Shown here piece after piece: positions 17,194 through 25,230 of a stretch of 59,836 nt of DNA (the stretch's first letter is position 1; each line of letters opens with the position of its first letter). The DNA comes from Bacillota bacterium (lineage in GTDB: Bacteria > Bacillota > UBA4882 > UBA8346), in assembly GCA_029776205.1 (NCBI GenBank), contig JAKOTQ010000102.1:1-59836 (forward strand), read 5' to 3'. The notes under the pieces are model-generated. The model was given only the letters and a program-made list of their open reading frames with translations, was not told where the DNA came from and ran no database searches. The position numbers and the translations under genes were made by a program.

Positions 17194-17403
17194 CAATTAC
17201 ATAGGGACAGGCAGTGAAGTTAAAACCGGACCGCTTTGCGGAGGTTTTCGAAAGATCGATTGACGGAGATCTTTCAGAAATGACTGGAATATAGTGCGGA
17301 AAGGGGCGGAGCCCTTGTCCGAATTCGTTTGGTTTTGCCGGATATTGAAACTGCCTGGAGTTTATGGGCAGTTTTCTTTATTAAAACATTACGGAGGGTT
17401 AAA
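17194..17403 (+). ncRNA. Structured flgF-flgG spacer, candidate cis-regulatory RNA
   Basis: The 210-base spacer folds by eye into several hairpins. Pairings are 17222-17227/17243-17248 with 17231-17234/17238-17241, then 17250-17257/17268-17275, and 17301-17307/17311-17316. A long-range pairing of GGACA (17205-17209) with TGTCC (17316-17320) could close these into a junction. A terminator-like hairpin follows at 17348-17374, then the flgG ribosome site. The arrangement of a multi-helix domain followed by a terminator resembles a riboswitch or leader. It matches no riboswitch class that I recognise. Confidence 0.45.
17348..17379 (+). terminator. Intrinsic terminator or attenuator before flgG
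   Basis: An 8-base AAACTGCC/GGCAGTTT stem (17348-17355 with 17367-17374) is followed by TCTTT. It lies 29 bases before flgG, so it may regulate readthrough from flgF into flgG and the ring genes. Confidence 0.65.
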
Positions 17404-18192
17404 ATGATCAGAGCGTTATGGACAGCTGGCACAGGAATGAATGCACAGCAATTGAATATTGATACCATCGCCAATAATTTATCCAACGTGAATACCACGG
17501 GATTCAAAAAGATGCGGATGGAATTTCAAGATTTGCTTTATCAGACCATTCGTTCGGCAGGAAGTCCGTCATATCAGGGTGGAGTACTGCCTACCGGGTT
17601 GCAGGTCGGTTACGGCGTTCGTCCCGGTGCGTCCACCAAGATTTTTACTCAGGGAGACTTTTTACAAACAGATAACAGTTTGGACGTAGTCATTGAGGGA
17701 GACGGCTTCTTCCAGGTGCAGATGCCGGATGGGACCATTGCTTACACCCGTAACGGAGCATTTAAAGTCGATGCCGAAGGACGGCTGGTGACTTCCGAAG
17801 GGTATTTGTTGCAACCGGAGATTACGATTCCGTCTGGAACTACTGATATCAATATCGGTAGCGACGGGACTATTTCAGTTGTTGTGGCCGGGGAAACCGA
17901 AGCCCAACAGGTCGGTAACTTGGAGTTGGCTGTCTTTGTCAATCCAAGTGGTTTAAATAACCTTGGGAAAGGCTTATATCAAATTACGGATGCTTCCGGA
18001 GAACCTGTGACAACAACGCCGGGAACTGAGGGAGCGGGAACGGTTATTCAAGGATATTTGGAAATGTCCAATGTGAAAGTTGTCGAAGAAATGGTGAATA
18101 TGATCGTGGCCCAACGCGCTTATGAGGTCAATTCCAAAGCGATTCAGGCTGCGGATGAAATGTTGCAAACTGCTAATAACCTGAGGAGATAG
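17404..18192 (+). CDS. flgG: Flagellar basal-body distal rod protein FlgG
   Basis: A 262-residue protein, the usual FlgG length. It has the N-terminal motif [15 protein letters not shown] at 22-36, the G-D-G-F-F-Q-V region near residue 100, and the C-terminal [14 protein letters not shown]. FlgG makes the distal rod that passes the P and L rings. The frame is open 75 bases further upstream, but the ATG at 17404 follows ACGGAGGG and starts exactly where FlgG should, M-I-R-A-L-W-T-A. It is followed six bases later by flgA. Confidence 0.96.
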   Translation: MIRALWTAGTGMNAQQLNIDTIANNLSNVNTTGFKKMRMEFQDLLYQTIRSAGSPSYQGGVLPTGLQVGYGVRPGASTKIFTQGDFLQTDNSLDVVIEGDGFFQVQMPDGTIAYTRNGAFKVDAEGRLVTSEGYLLQPEITIPSGTTDINIGSDGTISVVVAGETEAQQVGNLELAVFVNPSGLNNLGKGLYQITDASGEPVTTTPGTEGAGTVIQGYLEMSNVKVVEEMVNMIVAQRAYEVNSKAIQAADEMLQTANNLRR

Positions 18193-18198
18193 TGACGG

Positions 18199-19185
18199 AT
18201 GAAAGCGGGTGTAATCCGGTTATTGGTGAATAATTGGGTGAATCCGCTTTTGTGGATGGTCGTCCTGCTTATCGTAGCAGGCAGTCCGGTTCAAGCGGAG
18301 GCACCGTTTATGGTGGAGATCCCGGATGAGGTCGTTGTTTCCGGTTCCCGGTTCGGACTGAGCGATTTAGGAAAGATCACCGGAGGCACGGAGGCAGATC
18401 GTAAATTACTGGAATCCATCTCTTTTGGCACGCCTCCGGCTCCGGGTCAGACTAGGGTGTTTGAGCGGAAGTATTTGCAGTTGATTGTGAGTGGGTACCG
18501 TTTTCAGCAAATTCCCGAGCTGAAAATGGGAGAGCGGGTTACTGTTCGCACAGCGGCCGTCCGTATTTCTGGACCCCAGCTGCAGGCGGCGATTGACCGA
18601 TTGATCGCCAAAGGAAAACCCGGTATTGTCGAACGCTGGGTTGAGCTGCGGAATGTGCCGTCGAACATCTGGCTTGCTCCGGGAAATTGGGATGTTCAAG
18701 CAGCCCCGGTGGGAGATCTCCCATTGGTAGGCAGTGCTGTTTTTAAAGTAATTATTACGAATGGGTCGGAGACGAAGACGCTTCATATCAGTGGGCGAAT
18801 TCGCGCAAAAGCTTTGGTATACCGTTCGAAACGCTTATTGCCTCGCCATACTCTTTTGAATGAGGATGAATTTGAACAAATAACCATGGAGCTTCGCACC
18901 GGCAAGGAATTTATCGGTGAATTGCCGAATTATTATCGAAATCTGACGGTGATCCGGGAAGGAGATATTCTTTTAGGGCACCAGATCGAGGAAGCGCCGT
19001 TGGTAATGAAGGATCAACCGGTGATCATGGTTGTACGGCATGAAAATTTCGAAATACGGATCATGGGAACGGCATGTGCAGACGGTTGGATGGGGGATGC
19101 GATCAAGATTATTAATACATCCAGTAAAAAGATAGTTACCGGACGGGTTATCGATAAAGATACCGTGGAGGTGATTGTTCAATGA
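18199..19185 (+). CDS. flgA: P-ring assembly chaperone FlgA
   Basis: The 328-residue exported protein has a signal sequence (about residues 13-34, ending V-Q-A-E-A) and a C-terminal SAF/FlgA domain. Visible marks are L-L-P-R-H-T-L-L-N-E-D, R-E-G-D-I-L-L-G-H-Q-I and the closing I-K-I-I-N-T-S-S-K-K-I-V-T-G-R-V. FlgA works in the periplasm to help FlgI assemble into the P ring. Its presence, with flgH and flgI, shows that the flagellum crosses an outer membrane. The end overlaps flgH by four bases. An N-terminal region of about 100 residues is longer than in the shortest FlgA proteins. Confidence 0.88.
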   Translation: MKAGVIRLLVNNWVNPLLWMVVLLIVAGSPVQAEAPFMVEIPDEVVVSGSRFGLSDLGKITGGTEADRKLLESISFGTPPAPGQTRVFERKYLQLIVSGYRFQQIPELKMGERVTVRTAAVRISGPQLQAAIDRLIAKGKPGIVERWVELRNVPSNIWLAPGNWDVQAAPVGDLPLVGSAVFKVIITNGSETKTLHISGRIRAKALVYRSKRLLPRHTLLNEDEFEQITMELRTGKEFIGELPNYYRNLTVIREGDILLGHQIEEAPLVMKDQPVIMVVRHENFEIRIMGTACADGWMGDAIKIINTSSKKIVTGRVIDKDTVEVIVQ

Positions 19186-19775
19186 AAAAAATTATTAAAC
19201 TTTCTGTAATCATTGGGTTGGTTTTATCTTTACTTTTGATAAGCGGAGCTGCTTTCGGTGATTCATTATGGACCGAAAACAGCAATTCATTATATAAGAG
19301 TCAACCCCGGTCTTTTAAAGTGGGGGACCTGATCACTATTATCATCGTCGAACAGGCAACGGCCAGTCAGAAAGCATCATCTTCCAATGGAAAGGATGGC
19401 TCACTGTCGGCAGGCCCGGGAACCGGGGTGCTGAAGGATGTCATACCCGAATTGAAGGGTGACTGGAAATCGAAGTATGAAGGGACGGGTAGTACTACAC
19501 GGGGTGGAAGTCTCACGGCCAAGCTTACGGTGACCATCAGTGAAATCACTCCGGAAGGGCTTTTGCTTGTTGAAGGAAAGCAAACCATTAAAGTCAATAA
19601 TGAAAATCAGGTGCTGACAGTTAAGGGTAAAATTCGGCCGGAAGATGTTTCTCAGTCCAATACGGTATATTCCACCTATGTTGCGGACGCAGTTATTGAA
19701 TATCAAGGCAAGGGAACTCTCGGGGATACCCAGAGACCGGGAATCCTGACCCGTATCTTTAACTGGATCTTCTAA
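19182..19775 (+). CDS. flgH: Flagellar L-ring protein FlgH, without lipobox cysteine
   Basis: A 197-residue protein with a signal peptide (residues 1-26). It has the FlgH core: F-K-V-G-D-L-I-T-I-I-I-V-E, an L-T-V-T-I-S-E-I block, G-K-Q-T-I-K-V-N-N-E, and V-A-D-A-V-I-E-Y-Q-G-K-G near the end. FlgH makes the L ring in the outer membrane. Most FlgH proteins are lipoproteins; here the signal region, I-S-G-A-A-F-G-D-S, contains no cysteine, and none occurs in the rest of the protein. It is therefore probably cut by signal peptidase I. Start overlaps flgA (ATGA). Confidence 0.92.
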   Translation: MKKIIKLSVIIGLVLSLLLISGAAFGDSLWTENSNSLYKSQPRSFKVGDLITIIIVEQATASQKASSSNGKDGSLSAGPGTGVLKDVIPELKGDWKSKYEGTGSTTRGGSLTAKLTVTISEITPEGLLLVEGKQTIKVNNENQVLTVKGKIRPEDVSQSNTVYSTYVADAVIEYQGKGTLGDTQRPGILTRIFNWIF

Positions 19776-19788
19776 GAAAGGGGAAGGA

Positions 19789-20901
19789 ATGATGAAACGT
19801 TGTCTGATCTTGAGTCTGGTTATCGCTTTATTGGTGGGATTGACCGGAGTCGAGGGTCTGGCGGAATCACCGCTGACGCGCGTTAAAGATATTGCCCGGC
19901 TTCAAGGAGTCCGCAACAACCAACTGAACGGTATGGGTTTGGTTGTGGGTTTAAACGGAACCGGGGATTCATCGAAGGCCAATATTCAATTGGTGGCAAA
20001 TGCTTTAGCCAAATGGGGTATTGAAGTCAATCAATACGACCTTAAAGTGAAAAATGTAGCGGCGGTTATTTTAACGGCCACTTTACCTCCATATAAACAT
20101 CGAGGAGATGCTATTGATGTTCAGGTTTCCTCGCTGGGGGATGCCAAAAGCCTTCAAGGTGGGATCCTTTTGCAAACGCCGCTTTCCGGAGCTGACGGTA
20201 GAGTATATGCTGTGGCCCAAGGTCCGGTTTACATCGGTGGATATACTGCCGGAGGTAGGGGTTCATCCGTTCAGAAAAATGTGACCACGGTAGGGATTAT
20301 ACCTTCCGGCGCGATTGTTGAGCGGGAAGTGCCGATGCAATTTGAAACTGACGGTAAATTGCGCTGGGTACTGAATAATCCGGACTTTACCACCGCTTCT
20401 AGGTTGGCACGAACCATTAATGAAAATATTGCAGAGGGCGCAGCCCGAGCGGTTGATATGGCTATGGTTGAAGTTTTGATTCCCCAGCAATTGAGCCATG
20501 ATCCCATTGCTTTAATTGCAGAAATTGAAGCATTACCGGTGACGCCCGATGGTGTGGCGAAAGTAGTGGTTAATGAACGCAATGGGACCGTAGTGATTGG
20601 GGAACGGGTCCGTATCGCTCCGGTGGCTGTCACTCATCGTAATATCACCGTGAAAGTCAATACGTCATCTCAGGTGTCTCAGCCTGCTCCTCTTTCCGGT
20701 GGCGAGACGGCTACTGTCAACGATACCAGGGTGGATGTGAAGGAAGAAGCCGGCCAGCTGGTGGAACTTCCTGCAGGAACCACCATCGGATCCATTGTTA
20801 AGGCTCTTAACGCCGTAGGGTCCACGCCGCAGGATATTATCGCGATATTGGTCGCCATCAAAGAAGCCGGCGCACTGTATGGAGTATTGGAGTTTATTTA
20901 A
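19789..20901 (+). CDS. flgI: Flagellar P-ring protein FlgI
   Basis: The 370-residue exported protein has a signal peptide ending near residue 25 and the FlgI core. Marks are R-V-K-D-I-A-R-L-Q-G-V-R-N-N-Q-L, G-L-V-V-G-L-N-G-T-G-D, and the C-terminal I-V-K-A-L-N-A-V-G-S-T-P-Q-D-I. FlgI polymerises around the rod in the peptidoglycan layer of diderm bacteria. The start may be the second ATG at 19792, which is better spaced from AAGGGGAAGG. The gene lies 13 bases after flgH. A repeat-bearing gap follows before the flgJ-type gene. Confidence 0.96.
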   Translation: MMKRCLILSLVIALLVGLTGVEGLAESPLTRVKDIARLQGVRNNQLNGMGLVVGLNGTGDSSKANIQLVANALAKWGIEVNQYDLKVKNVAAVILTATLPPYKHRGDAIDVQVSSLGDAKSLQGGILLQTPLSGADGRVYAVAQGPVYIGGYTAGGRGSSVQKNVTTVGIIPSGAIVEREVPMQFETDGKLRWVLNNPDFTTASRLARTINENIAEGAARAVDMAMVEVLIPQQLSHDPIALIAEIEALPVTPDGVAKVVVNERNGTVVIGERVRIAPVAVTHRNITVKVNTSSQVSQPAPLSGGETATVNDTRVDVKEEAGQLVELPAGTTIGSIVKALNAVGSTPQDIIAILVAIKEAGALYGVLEFI

Positions 20902-20917
20902 ATAAAAAATGGCTAAT

Positions 20918-21067
20918 GGGTTCTGGGTACTGGAAGACTGGGATATAGGAGACGGGAGAGATTAAACGAGTTGACAATTGGGACAGTGGACAGTTAAGTG
21001 TAAAAGCGAAGATTAAAGCTGGAACTATAACTATATATGAACTGTGGAACGGTGTACGGTGAACTTT
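20918..21067. repeat. Degenerate heptanucleotide repeats, site B
   Basis: The flgI-flgJ gap contains three runs with about 7-base spacing: GGGTACT-like words near 20925, GACAATT-GGGACAG-TGGACAG at about 20973-20993, and ATGAACT followed by GGAACGG-TGTACGG-TGAAC near 21036-21065. Similar words occur at sites A, C and D. Confidence 0.55.
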
Positions 21068-21085
21068 AGTTGGTGGAGGTCTTGA

Positions 21086-21430
21086 ATGGCTGATCGCATT
21101 TACAATCCGGTAGGGATAAATTATAATATTCCAAAGAACGTAAAAACTTCAGAGCAAAAGCAGTTGTATCAAGCGTGTGTGGAGTTTGAGGCGTTGCTCA
21201 CTAAGCAGATATTGGCTACCATGCAAAGTTCCAACGATATCTTTGGGAAAGGTTTTGGCGGAGATTATTTTAAAAGTATGTTCCAAGATGAGCTTGCAAA
21301 ACAGATCGCAGGTAATGGACTAGGTTTGGCTAAAGTTCTTTATGAACAGATAGTTAAAGCAGAACTTGCGAAAGCAAGCCCCGGCCAATTTTCCAGGAAT
21401 GGCAGGGAAACGGAGATTGTTGGCGAATAA
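21086..21430 (+). CDS. flgJ: Flagellar rod-binding protein, FlgJ N-terminal type
   Basis: A 114-residue protein that matches only the rod-binding half of FlgJ: L-Y-Q-A-C-V-E-F-E-A-L-L-T-K-Q-I-L near residue 28, then F-G-G-D-Y-F-K-S-M-F-Q-D-E-L-A-K-Q-I. The peptidoglycan hydrolase half found in enterobacterial FlgJ is missing, as in many other phyla; a separate hydrolase probably opens the cell wall. It is the last gene in the rod/ring set, 184 bases after flgI, and has its own GGAGG ribosome site. No signal peptide is present, as expected, since FlgJ leaves through the flagellar export gate. Confidence 0.88.
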   Translation: MADRIYNPVGINYNIPKNVKTSEQKQLYQACVEFEALLTKQILATMQSSNDIFGKGFGGDYFKSMFQDELAKQIAGNGLGLAKVLYEQIVKAELAKASPGQFSRNGRETEIVGE

Positions 21431-21562
21431 ATAAATGTTTTCCATTTGATAAGAGATTTCCATCGGGCCCATGAATGCAGCAAAAAGAGATAATGCAAAA
21501 TGGGGGTGTTTTCCGGGAAATCTTTTGATGTTGATATGTAAATTTAAAAGGGGGAAATACAT

Positions 21563-22486
21563 TTGAAGTTAGTGGGGAAGAAAGAGAAACAAAAAATCTC
21601 CGAAAAGAAAAGTTTACCCTGGAATATGATTATTGGGACCATCGTCGGATTGGGTATCGGAGTGGGCTTGAGTTTCATTACAGACTGTTACAACGGTAAC
21701 TGGATTGGATATAGCTCAGCGGTTGTCTTCATTTTATTCGGAGCATGGTTAGGTTATTGGGTCGGGAAGAACAACGGATTAAAGCTGCTCTTTCATGATG
21801 ATGTGTATTACCGGGTTGGAGGTTATGTTGCATTTGGTCTCATTTTATTCCTTTGTACTTGGGCCCTCTTCTTTTTCGTGGTGAAGAAGTCCGATTTGAT
21901 GTATGATTCCTTTGTTGTCCAGAAATTGTTCAAGCAAGAGATTAACAACGGGATAGGAACTTGGGGCACAAAAGTTTTCGGTGAAACCTGGAAGATCGCC
22001 GGAAAAGAATATAAAGTAGCAGAGGCTGTTGGTATTTGGGGCAATGTATTCTGGTTTACGCTGAAATACTTCCTGAACCATATGGTTTTTGTGATTCCCT
22101 TTATTTTCCTGATGAACTATATAAAAATCGGTAAATGGAATCTGAGTGTGATTTATTTTGCCTTGTATACCATCATGTGGGGCGCTGTTGTCGGAACGAA
22201 CTCTCTGACATTCCCGGTTGGGGAAAATCCCATGGCTGGTCCTTTGGTGGTCTTTGCCCGCTATGGACTGTGGGTTTGGTTCTCATACTTGCTGTTAATG
22301 ACCTCAACCAGTCAGATGGCCTGTTTGGTAGCACCGAAATGGACCGAATGGGAATGGAAGAAAGAAGGCAAGTTCTGGCCTATCTCCTTCACTCCCGATC
22401 AAAAAGAAGTATTCATTTATGGGTTGCTCTTCTTGCTGGCCTCCAGCTTCGCTGAAGCCCGGATCTTTGTTTATTACAACTTCTAA
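21563..22486 (+). CDS. Polytopic membrane protein of unknown function
   Basis: I do not recognise this 307-residue protein. It has about seven hydrophobic segments, near residues 22-40, 46-68, 87-108, 158-188, 194-215, 226-254 and 282-302, with a lysine-rich N-terminus. It is rich in Trp, Phe and Tyr and contains an unusual E-W-E-W-K-K-E stretch before the last segment. The start is TTG at 21563, ten bases after AAAAGGGGG. There is faint similarity in layout to SpoIIM/DUF95 membrane proteins, but not enough for a call. It stands alone between the flagellar cluster and a methyltransferase and ends at a strong terminator. Confidence 0.7.
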   Translation: MKLVGKKEKQKISEKKSLPWNMIIGTIVGLGIGVGLSFITDCYNGNWIGYSSAVVFILFGAWLGYWVGKNNGLKLLFHDDVYYRVGGYVAFGLILFLCTWALFFFVVKKSDLMYDSFVVQKLFKQEINNGIGTWGTKVFGETWKIAGKEYKVAEAVGIWGNVFWFTLKYFLNHMVFVIPFIFLMNYIKIGKWNLSVIYFALYTIMWGAVVGTNSLTFPVGENPMAGPLVVFARYGLWVWFSYLLLMTSTSQMACLVAPKWTEWEWKKEGKFWPISFTPDQKEVFIYGLLFLLASSFAEARIFVYYNF

Positions 22487-22505
22487 TTAGAATCTGTGTG
22501 GCGTT

Positions 22506-22531
22506 AAAACCCAGAGTAATCTGGGTTTTTT
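22506..22531 (+). terminator. Intrinsic terminator
   Basis: A perfect 10-base AAAACCCAGA/TCTGGGTTTT stem (22506-22515 with 22520-22529) with a GTAA loop and a T run. Confidence 0.93.
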
Positions 22532-22582
22532 CTGTGTCTAGAGGGAAAAATAAAACGTAGCTTTTAGAAAGAAGGGTTTTAT

Positions 22583-23200
22583 ATGTCAGAACATTATTAT
22601 ACAGCCCAGCCCCTGTCCAAACATAAACCTGGACAATTCAAAATTACATTGCGTGGCGTGGAACTTGAATTTCACACGGATGCCGGCGTATTTTCCAAAA
22701 GCCGAATTGATACAGGGACTAAATTGCTCATCGATGGTTTGCGATTGACTCCGGAGATTCAAACAGTACTAGATCTGGGGTGTGGTTATGGCCCCATCGG
22801 CTTGACCGTTGCCAGTTTGCTGCCTAAAGCTACGGTATATATGGGCGATATTAATGAACGTGCGGTAGAATTAGCCCGGATGAATGCCCGTTTAAACGGT
22901 TTGACTAATGTGGAAATTCGTGCCGGGGAAGGTTTTACCCCCTTTGCCGGGTTGACCTTTGACTTGATTGTGACCAATCCGCCGATTCGTGCCGGGAAAC
23001 AGGTGATCTATGGGATGGTGGATGCCGCACCGACCTTTCTCAATGATAACGGCTGGTTTGTGGCGGTTGTTGCCACCAAACAGGGAGCTAAAAGCTTTGA
23101 GCGGAAGTTGGAAGAAGTCTTTGGCAATGTGGATGAATGGGAGAAAGGCAGCGGTTTTCGAGTGATTGCGGCCCAGAAAAGGAATTCTTTGAAGGTTTAG
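22583..23200 (+). CDS. RsmC-like class I SAM-dependent methyltransferase
   Basis: The 205-residue protein has the methyltransferase small domain: SAM-binding D-L-G-C-G-Y-G-P-I-G, a following acidic G-D-I-N-E-R-A, and the catalytic N-P-P motif in V-T-N-P-P-I-R-A-G-K near residue 134. That N-P-P-[IF] form is typical of RsmC/YbxB enzymes, which methylate guanine N2 in small-subunit rRNA. Firmicute homologues of this short form often lie near ribosomal genes, but here it lies between an unknown membrane gene and a GalT-like gene. Target not proven. Confidence 0.88.
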   Translation: MSEHYYTAQPLSKHKPGQFKITLRGVELEFHTDAGVFSKSRIDTGTKLLIDGLRLTPEIQTVLDLGCGYGPIGLTVASLLPKATVYMGDINERAVELARMNARLNGLTNVEIRAGEGFTPFAGLTFDLIVTNPPIRAGKQVIYGMVDAAPTFLNDNGWFVAVVATKQGAKSFERKLEEVFGNVDEWEKGSGFRVIAAQKRNSLKV

Positions 23201-23263
23201 AAACGGGAAAATTCGAGAAACTAGTCTTTAAATGAAGAGACTGGTGGAAGGATTGTGGTTTCG

Positions 23264-24331
23264 ATGATGAGGTCAATCACTCAATTGGAACATATAAAAA
23301 ATGAGCTCTCCGAGAGGGAACATAGCCTATTTAACCGGTATTACCGGGTGGATAAGGCGACGGGACGGTTACAAGTACCGGAAGGGATGCGTTCCTGGAT
23401 TGCGAATAATTTTGGGGCTCTCGAGGCGGTGGTAGAACAGCAGATTGTGAAAGTGACCAATCTGTTGACCATGGAAGGGGCCCTATTTAATGGTCTTCGG
23501 GCCAGTCGTCCGATGACCGTGGCTGACGGGGAATCCATGGAGACCATCATCGAGAAAAGCAGCGGTGATTCATTTTGCCGTCCGGAGACGGATACTCCGG
23601 AGGATATCTTTGGACGAATTCGGGGAAAGTATTGCACCACTGCCAGCAATATAGCAAAATATGACGGCTATCACGGGATCGTGATCTTTGATGAGCATCA
23701 TCCGTTGCGGTTTGATGCTGCCCAAATTGCCGACTATTTTAAGACAGCGTGGGAGTGGGGAAAAACGGCTCATCAGGAAGATCCGGAGAGCCGTTATTTC
23801 TTTTTGATGTGGAATTGCTTGTGGAAGAGTGGTGCTTCTATTATCCACGGCCATGCTCAGATGACGTTGAGTCGGGGGATGCATTACGCCAAGGTGGAGG
23901 CGCTGCGCCGGGTGTGGGAGCAGTATAAGCGGGAGCATGATGGGGCGTGTTATTTTAAGGATTTGTATGAGGTGCACCGGAGTCTAGGGCTGGCCTGGGA
24001 GCGGGAGGGTGTCAAAGGTGTGGCCCATTTGACGCCGGTGAAGGAGAAGGAGGTATTGTTGGTGGCGGCAGAGTGGGGAGAGCCGCTTTACCGGGAGGTG
24101 TACCGGGTATTGGATGGGTACCGCCGGATGGGGGTGCGTAGTTTCAATCTGGCGGTGTATGTGCCGCCGTTGGAGGAAGTGGAGGAGGATTGGGAGGGGT
24201 TCCCGGTCGTGGTACGGTTAGTGGATCGGGGGGATTTGGAGAGCCGGACGTCGGATGTGGGGGCGATGGAGCTTTATGCAGCCAGTGTGATCTCCAGTGA
24301 TCCGTTTCGAGTGGTGGAGGCTTTGAAGTGA
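23264..24331 (+). CDS. GalT-like / HIT-superfamily nucleotidyltransferase
   Basis: A 355-residue protein. The motif I-I-H-G-H-A-Q-M (about residue 203) matches the H-x-H-x-Q active site of galactose-1-phosphate uridylyltransferase-like enzymes, where the middle histidine carries the nucleotide. The N-terminal half contains R-P-M-T-V-A-D-G-E-S and Y-D-G-Y-H-G-I-V-I-F. Classical GalT has P-H-P-H-G-Q, so the match is at superfamily level and the substrate may be another sugar phosphate or nucleotide. The frame opens at a GTG at 23255, but the ATG at 23264 or 23267 is better spaced from GGAAGGA. The last third is markedly GC-rich. Confidence 0.75.
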   Translation: MMRSITQLEHIKNELSEREHSLFNRYYRVDKATGRLQVPEGMRSWIANNFGALEAVVEQQIVKVTNLLTMEGALFNGLRASRPMTVADGESMETIIEKSSGDSFCRPETDTPEDIFGRIRGKYCTTASNIAKYDGYHGIVIFDEHHPLRFDAAQIADYFKTAWEWGKTAHQEDPESRYFFLMWNCLWKSGASIIHGHAQMTLSRGMHYAKVEALRRVWEQYKREHDGACYFKDLYEVHRSLGLAWEREGVKGVAHLTPVKEKEVLLVAAEWGEPLYREVYRVLDGYRRMGVRSFNLAVYVPPLEEVEEDWEGFPVVVRLVDRGDLESRTSDVGAMELYAASVISSDPFRVVEALK

Positions 24332-24801
24332 GGGGATTTGTTTTTGCCAAAATGAGGGAATGCGGCGTGATCTGCGGCGCATAGCTGTGTCGCTCGTCAT
24401 TCCGGTCCTCAGCGTACATTAGTACGCCTGCGGTCCTCGTTTCTGTCGCTTCTTGCTCTGCTTGCATCTGACGCCCCAAGCGGTTTCAGGGAGTAAGCTC
24501 CCTCATTTTGGCAAGGTCCACCCGGCGCGTCCGGGCGGGGCGCCGGATGCATAAGCTGACCTGGGTCTAAAGACTGGGGAGATGGGATTTGCTTACTGCG
24601 AGTAAACTCATGGAGTGGCTCTCCCATTTTGGTAAAGGCCGTTTGGAGCAGGGCGCCGGTAGGCAGGGAGATTTAGTCGCAAAGGCTCAGGTTTTTTGCT
24701 TAAGATGGAGACTGGTGTGTCAGGGTGGTCTTTGGATGCATAGGTTAACAGGGGTGTAATGATGGTATATTCTTTGGTATAATGAATTCGGGTGAAAGGT
24801 A
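24332..24801. repeat. Non-coding composite repeat region
   Basis: This 470-base gap has no credible gene. A 16-base perfect inverted repeat, TTGCCAAAATGAGGGA, lies at 24344-24359 and its complement at 24499-24514, with a third, degenerate copy at 24621-24635. Between the outer arms are a GCGTAC-ATTA-GTACGC palindrome (24412-24427) flanked by two CGGTCCTC direct repeats (24403-24410, 24431-24438). A GGATGCATA word recurs near 24547 and 24735. It looks like a decayed miniature element or a structured intergenic repeat. No transposase is present. Confidence 0.6.
24775..24783 (+). promoter_or_regulatory. Extended -10 promoter for mntA-hepT
   Basis: TGGTATAAT at 24775-24783 is a perfect -10 with a TGn extension, 18 bases before the mntA start. 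The -35 position (TGTAAT at 24755) is weak, as expected for an extended -10 promoter. Confidence 0.55.
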
Positions 24802-25230
24802 ATGCGTGATTTAAGTAATTATCAAACGCATATTGAAGCGCTGGCCAGATATTTTGAATCTGAGCCGGATGTATTAACGGTGTTTGTTTTTGGCTCTTTC
24901 GGGACAGAATTACAGACGCCGTTGAGTGATGTAGATATAGCGATTTTGTTCCGCCGGAAGCTTCCGTTGTTGGAAGAGTTGAAATATGCAGCGGAAATTT
25001 CGTCATTGTTAAAAACGGAAAAAATCGATGTGATCAATTTAAATACTGCGCCGGTACGGATTCAACATCGAGTGTTACGCCAGGGCCAAAAAATCTATGA
25101 ACGGGATCTTGAAAAAACCCAGGACTTTGTGGAGCGGGTTTTGGAAATCTACCATGATTACCGGGGTATTTTCCAAAAGTATCAGGAAGATTGTAGGGAA
25201 GGCCTGATAGGAGAGTATTTAAATGGTTGA
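24802..25230 (+). CDS. mntA: MntA-type antitoxin, minimal nucleotidyltransferase
   Basis: The 142-residue protein has the G-S-X10-D-X-D motif of MNT antitoxins, with G31-S32 and D43/D45 in S-D-V-D-I-A-I-L. MntA uses ATP to AMPylate a tyrosine of its partner HepT and so neutralises it. The partner gene overlaps by eight bases downstream. The protein length and the gene pairing fit a type VII toxin-antitoxin module. The pair is flanked upstream by the composite repeat and downstream by tRNA-Thr, a context that may point to past acquisition. Confidence 0.88.
   Translation: MRDLSNYQTHIEALARYFESEPDVLTVFVFGSFGTELQTPLSDVDIAILFRRKLPLLEELKYAAEISSLLKTEKIDVINLNTAPVRIQHRVLRQGQKIYERDLEKTQDFVERVLEIYHDYRGIFQKYQEDCREGLIGEYLNG

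Noticed and set aside
24144-24479. Minus-strand open frame across the end of the GalT-like gene and the repeat region
   Set aside because: Pro/Thr-rich low-complexity translation with no ribosome site, caused by the GC-rich strand bias.
24608-25006. Minus-strand 132-residue open frame
   Set aside because: Overlaps mntA, which has a clear catalytic motif and promoter; the frame has no recognisable domain.
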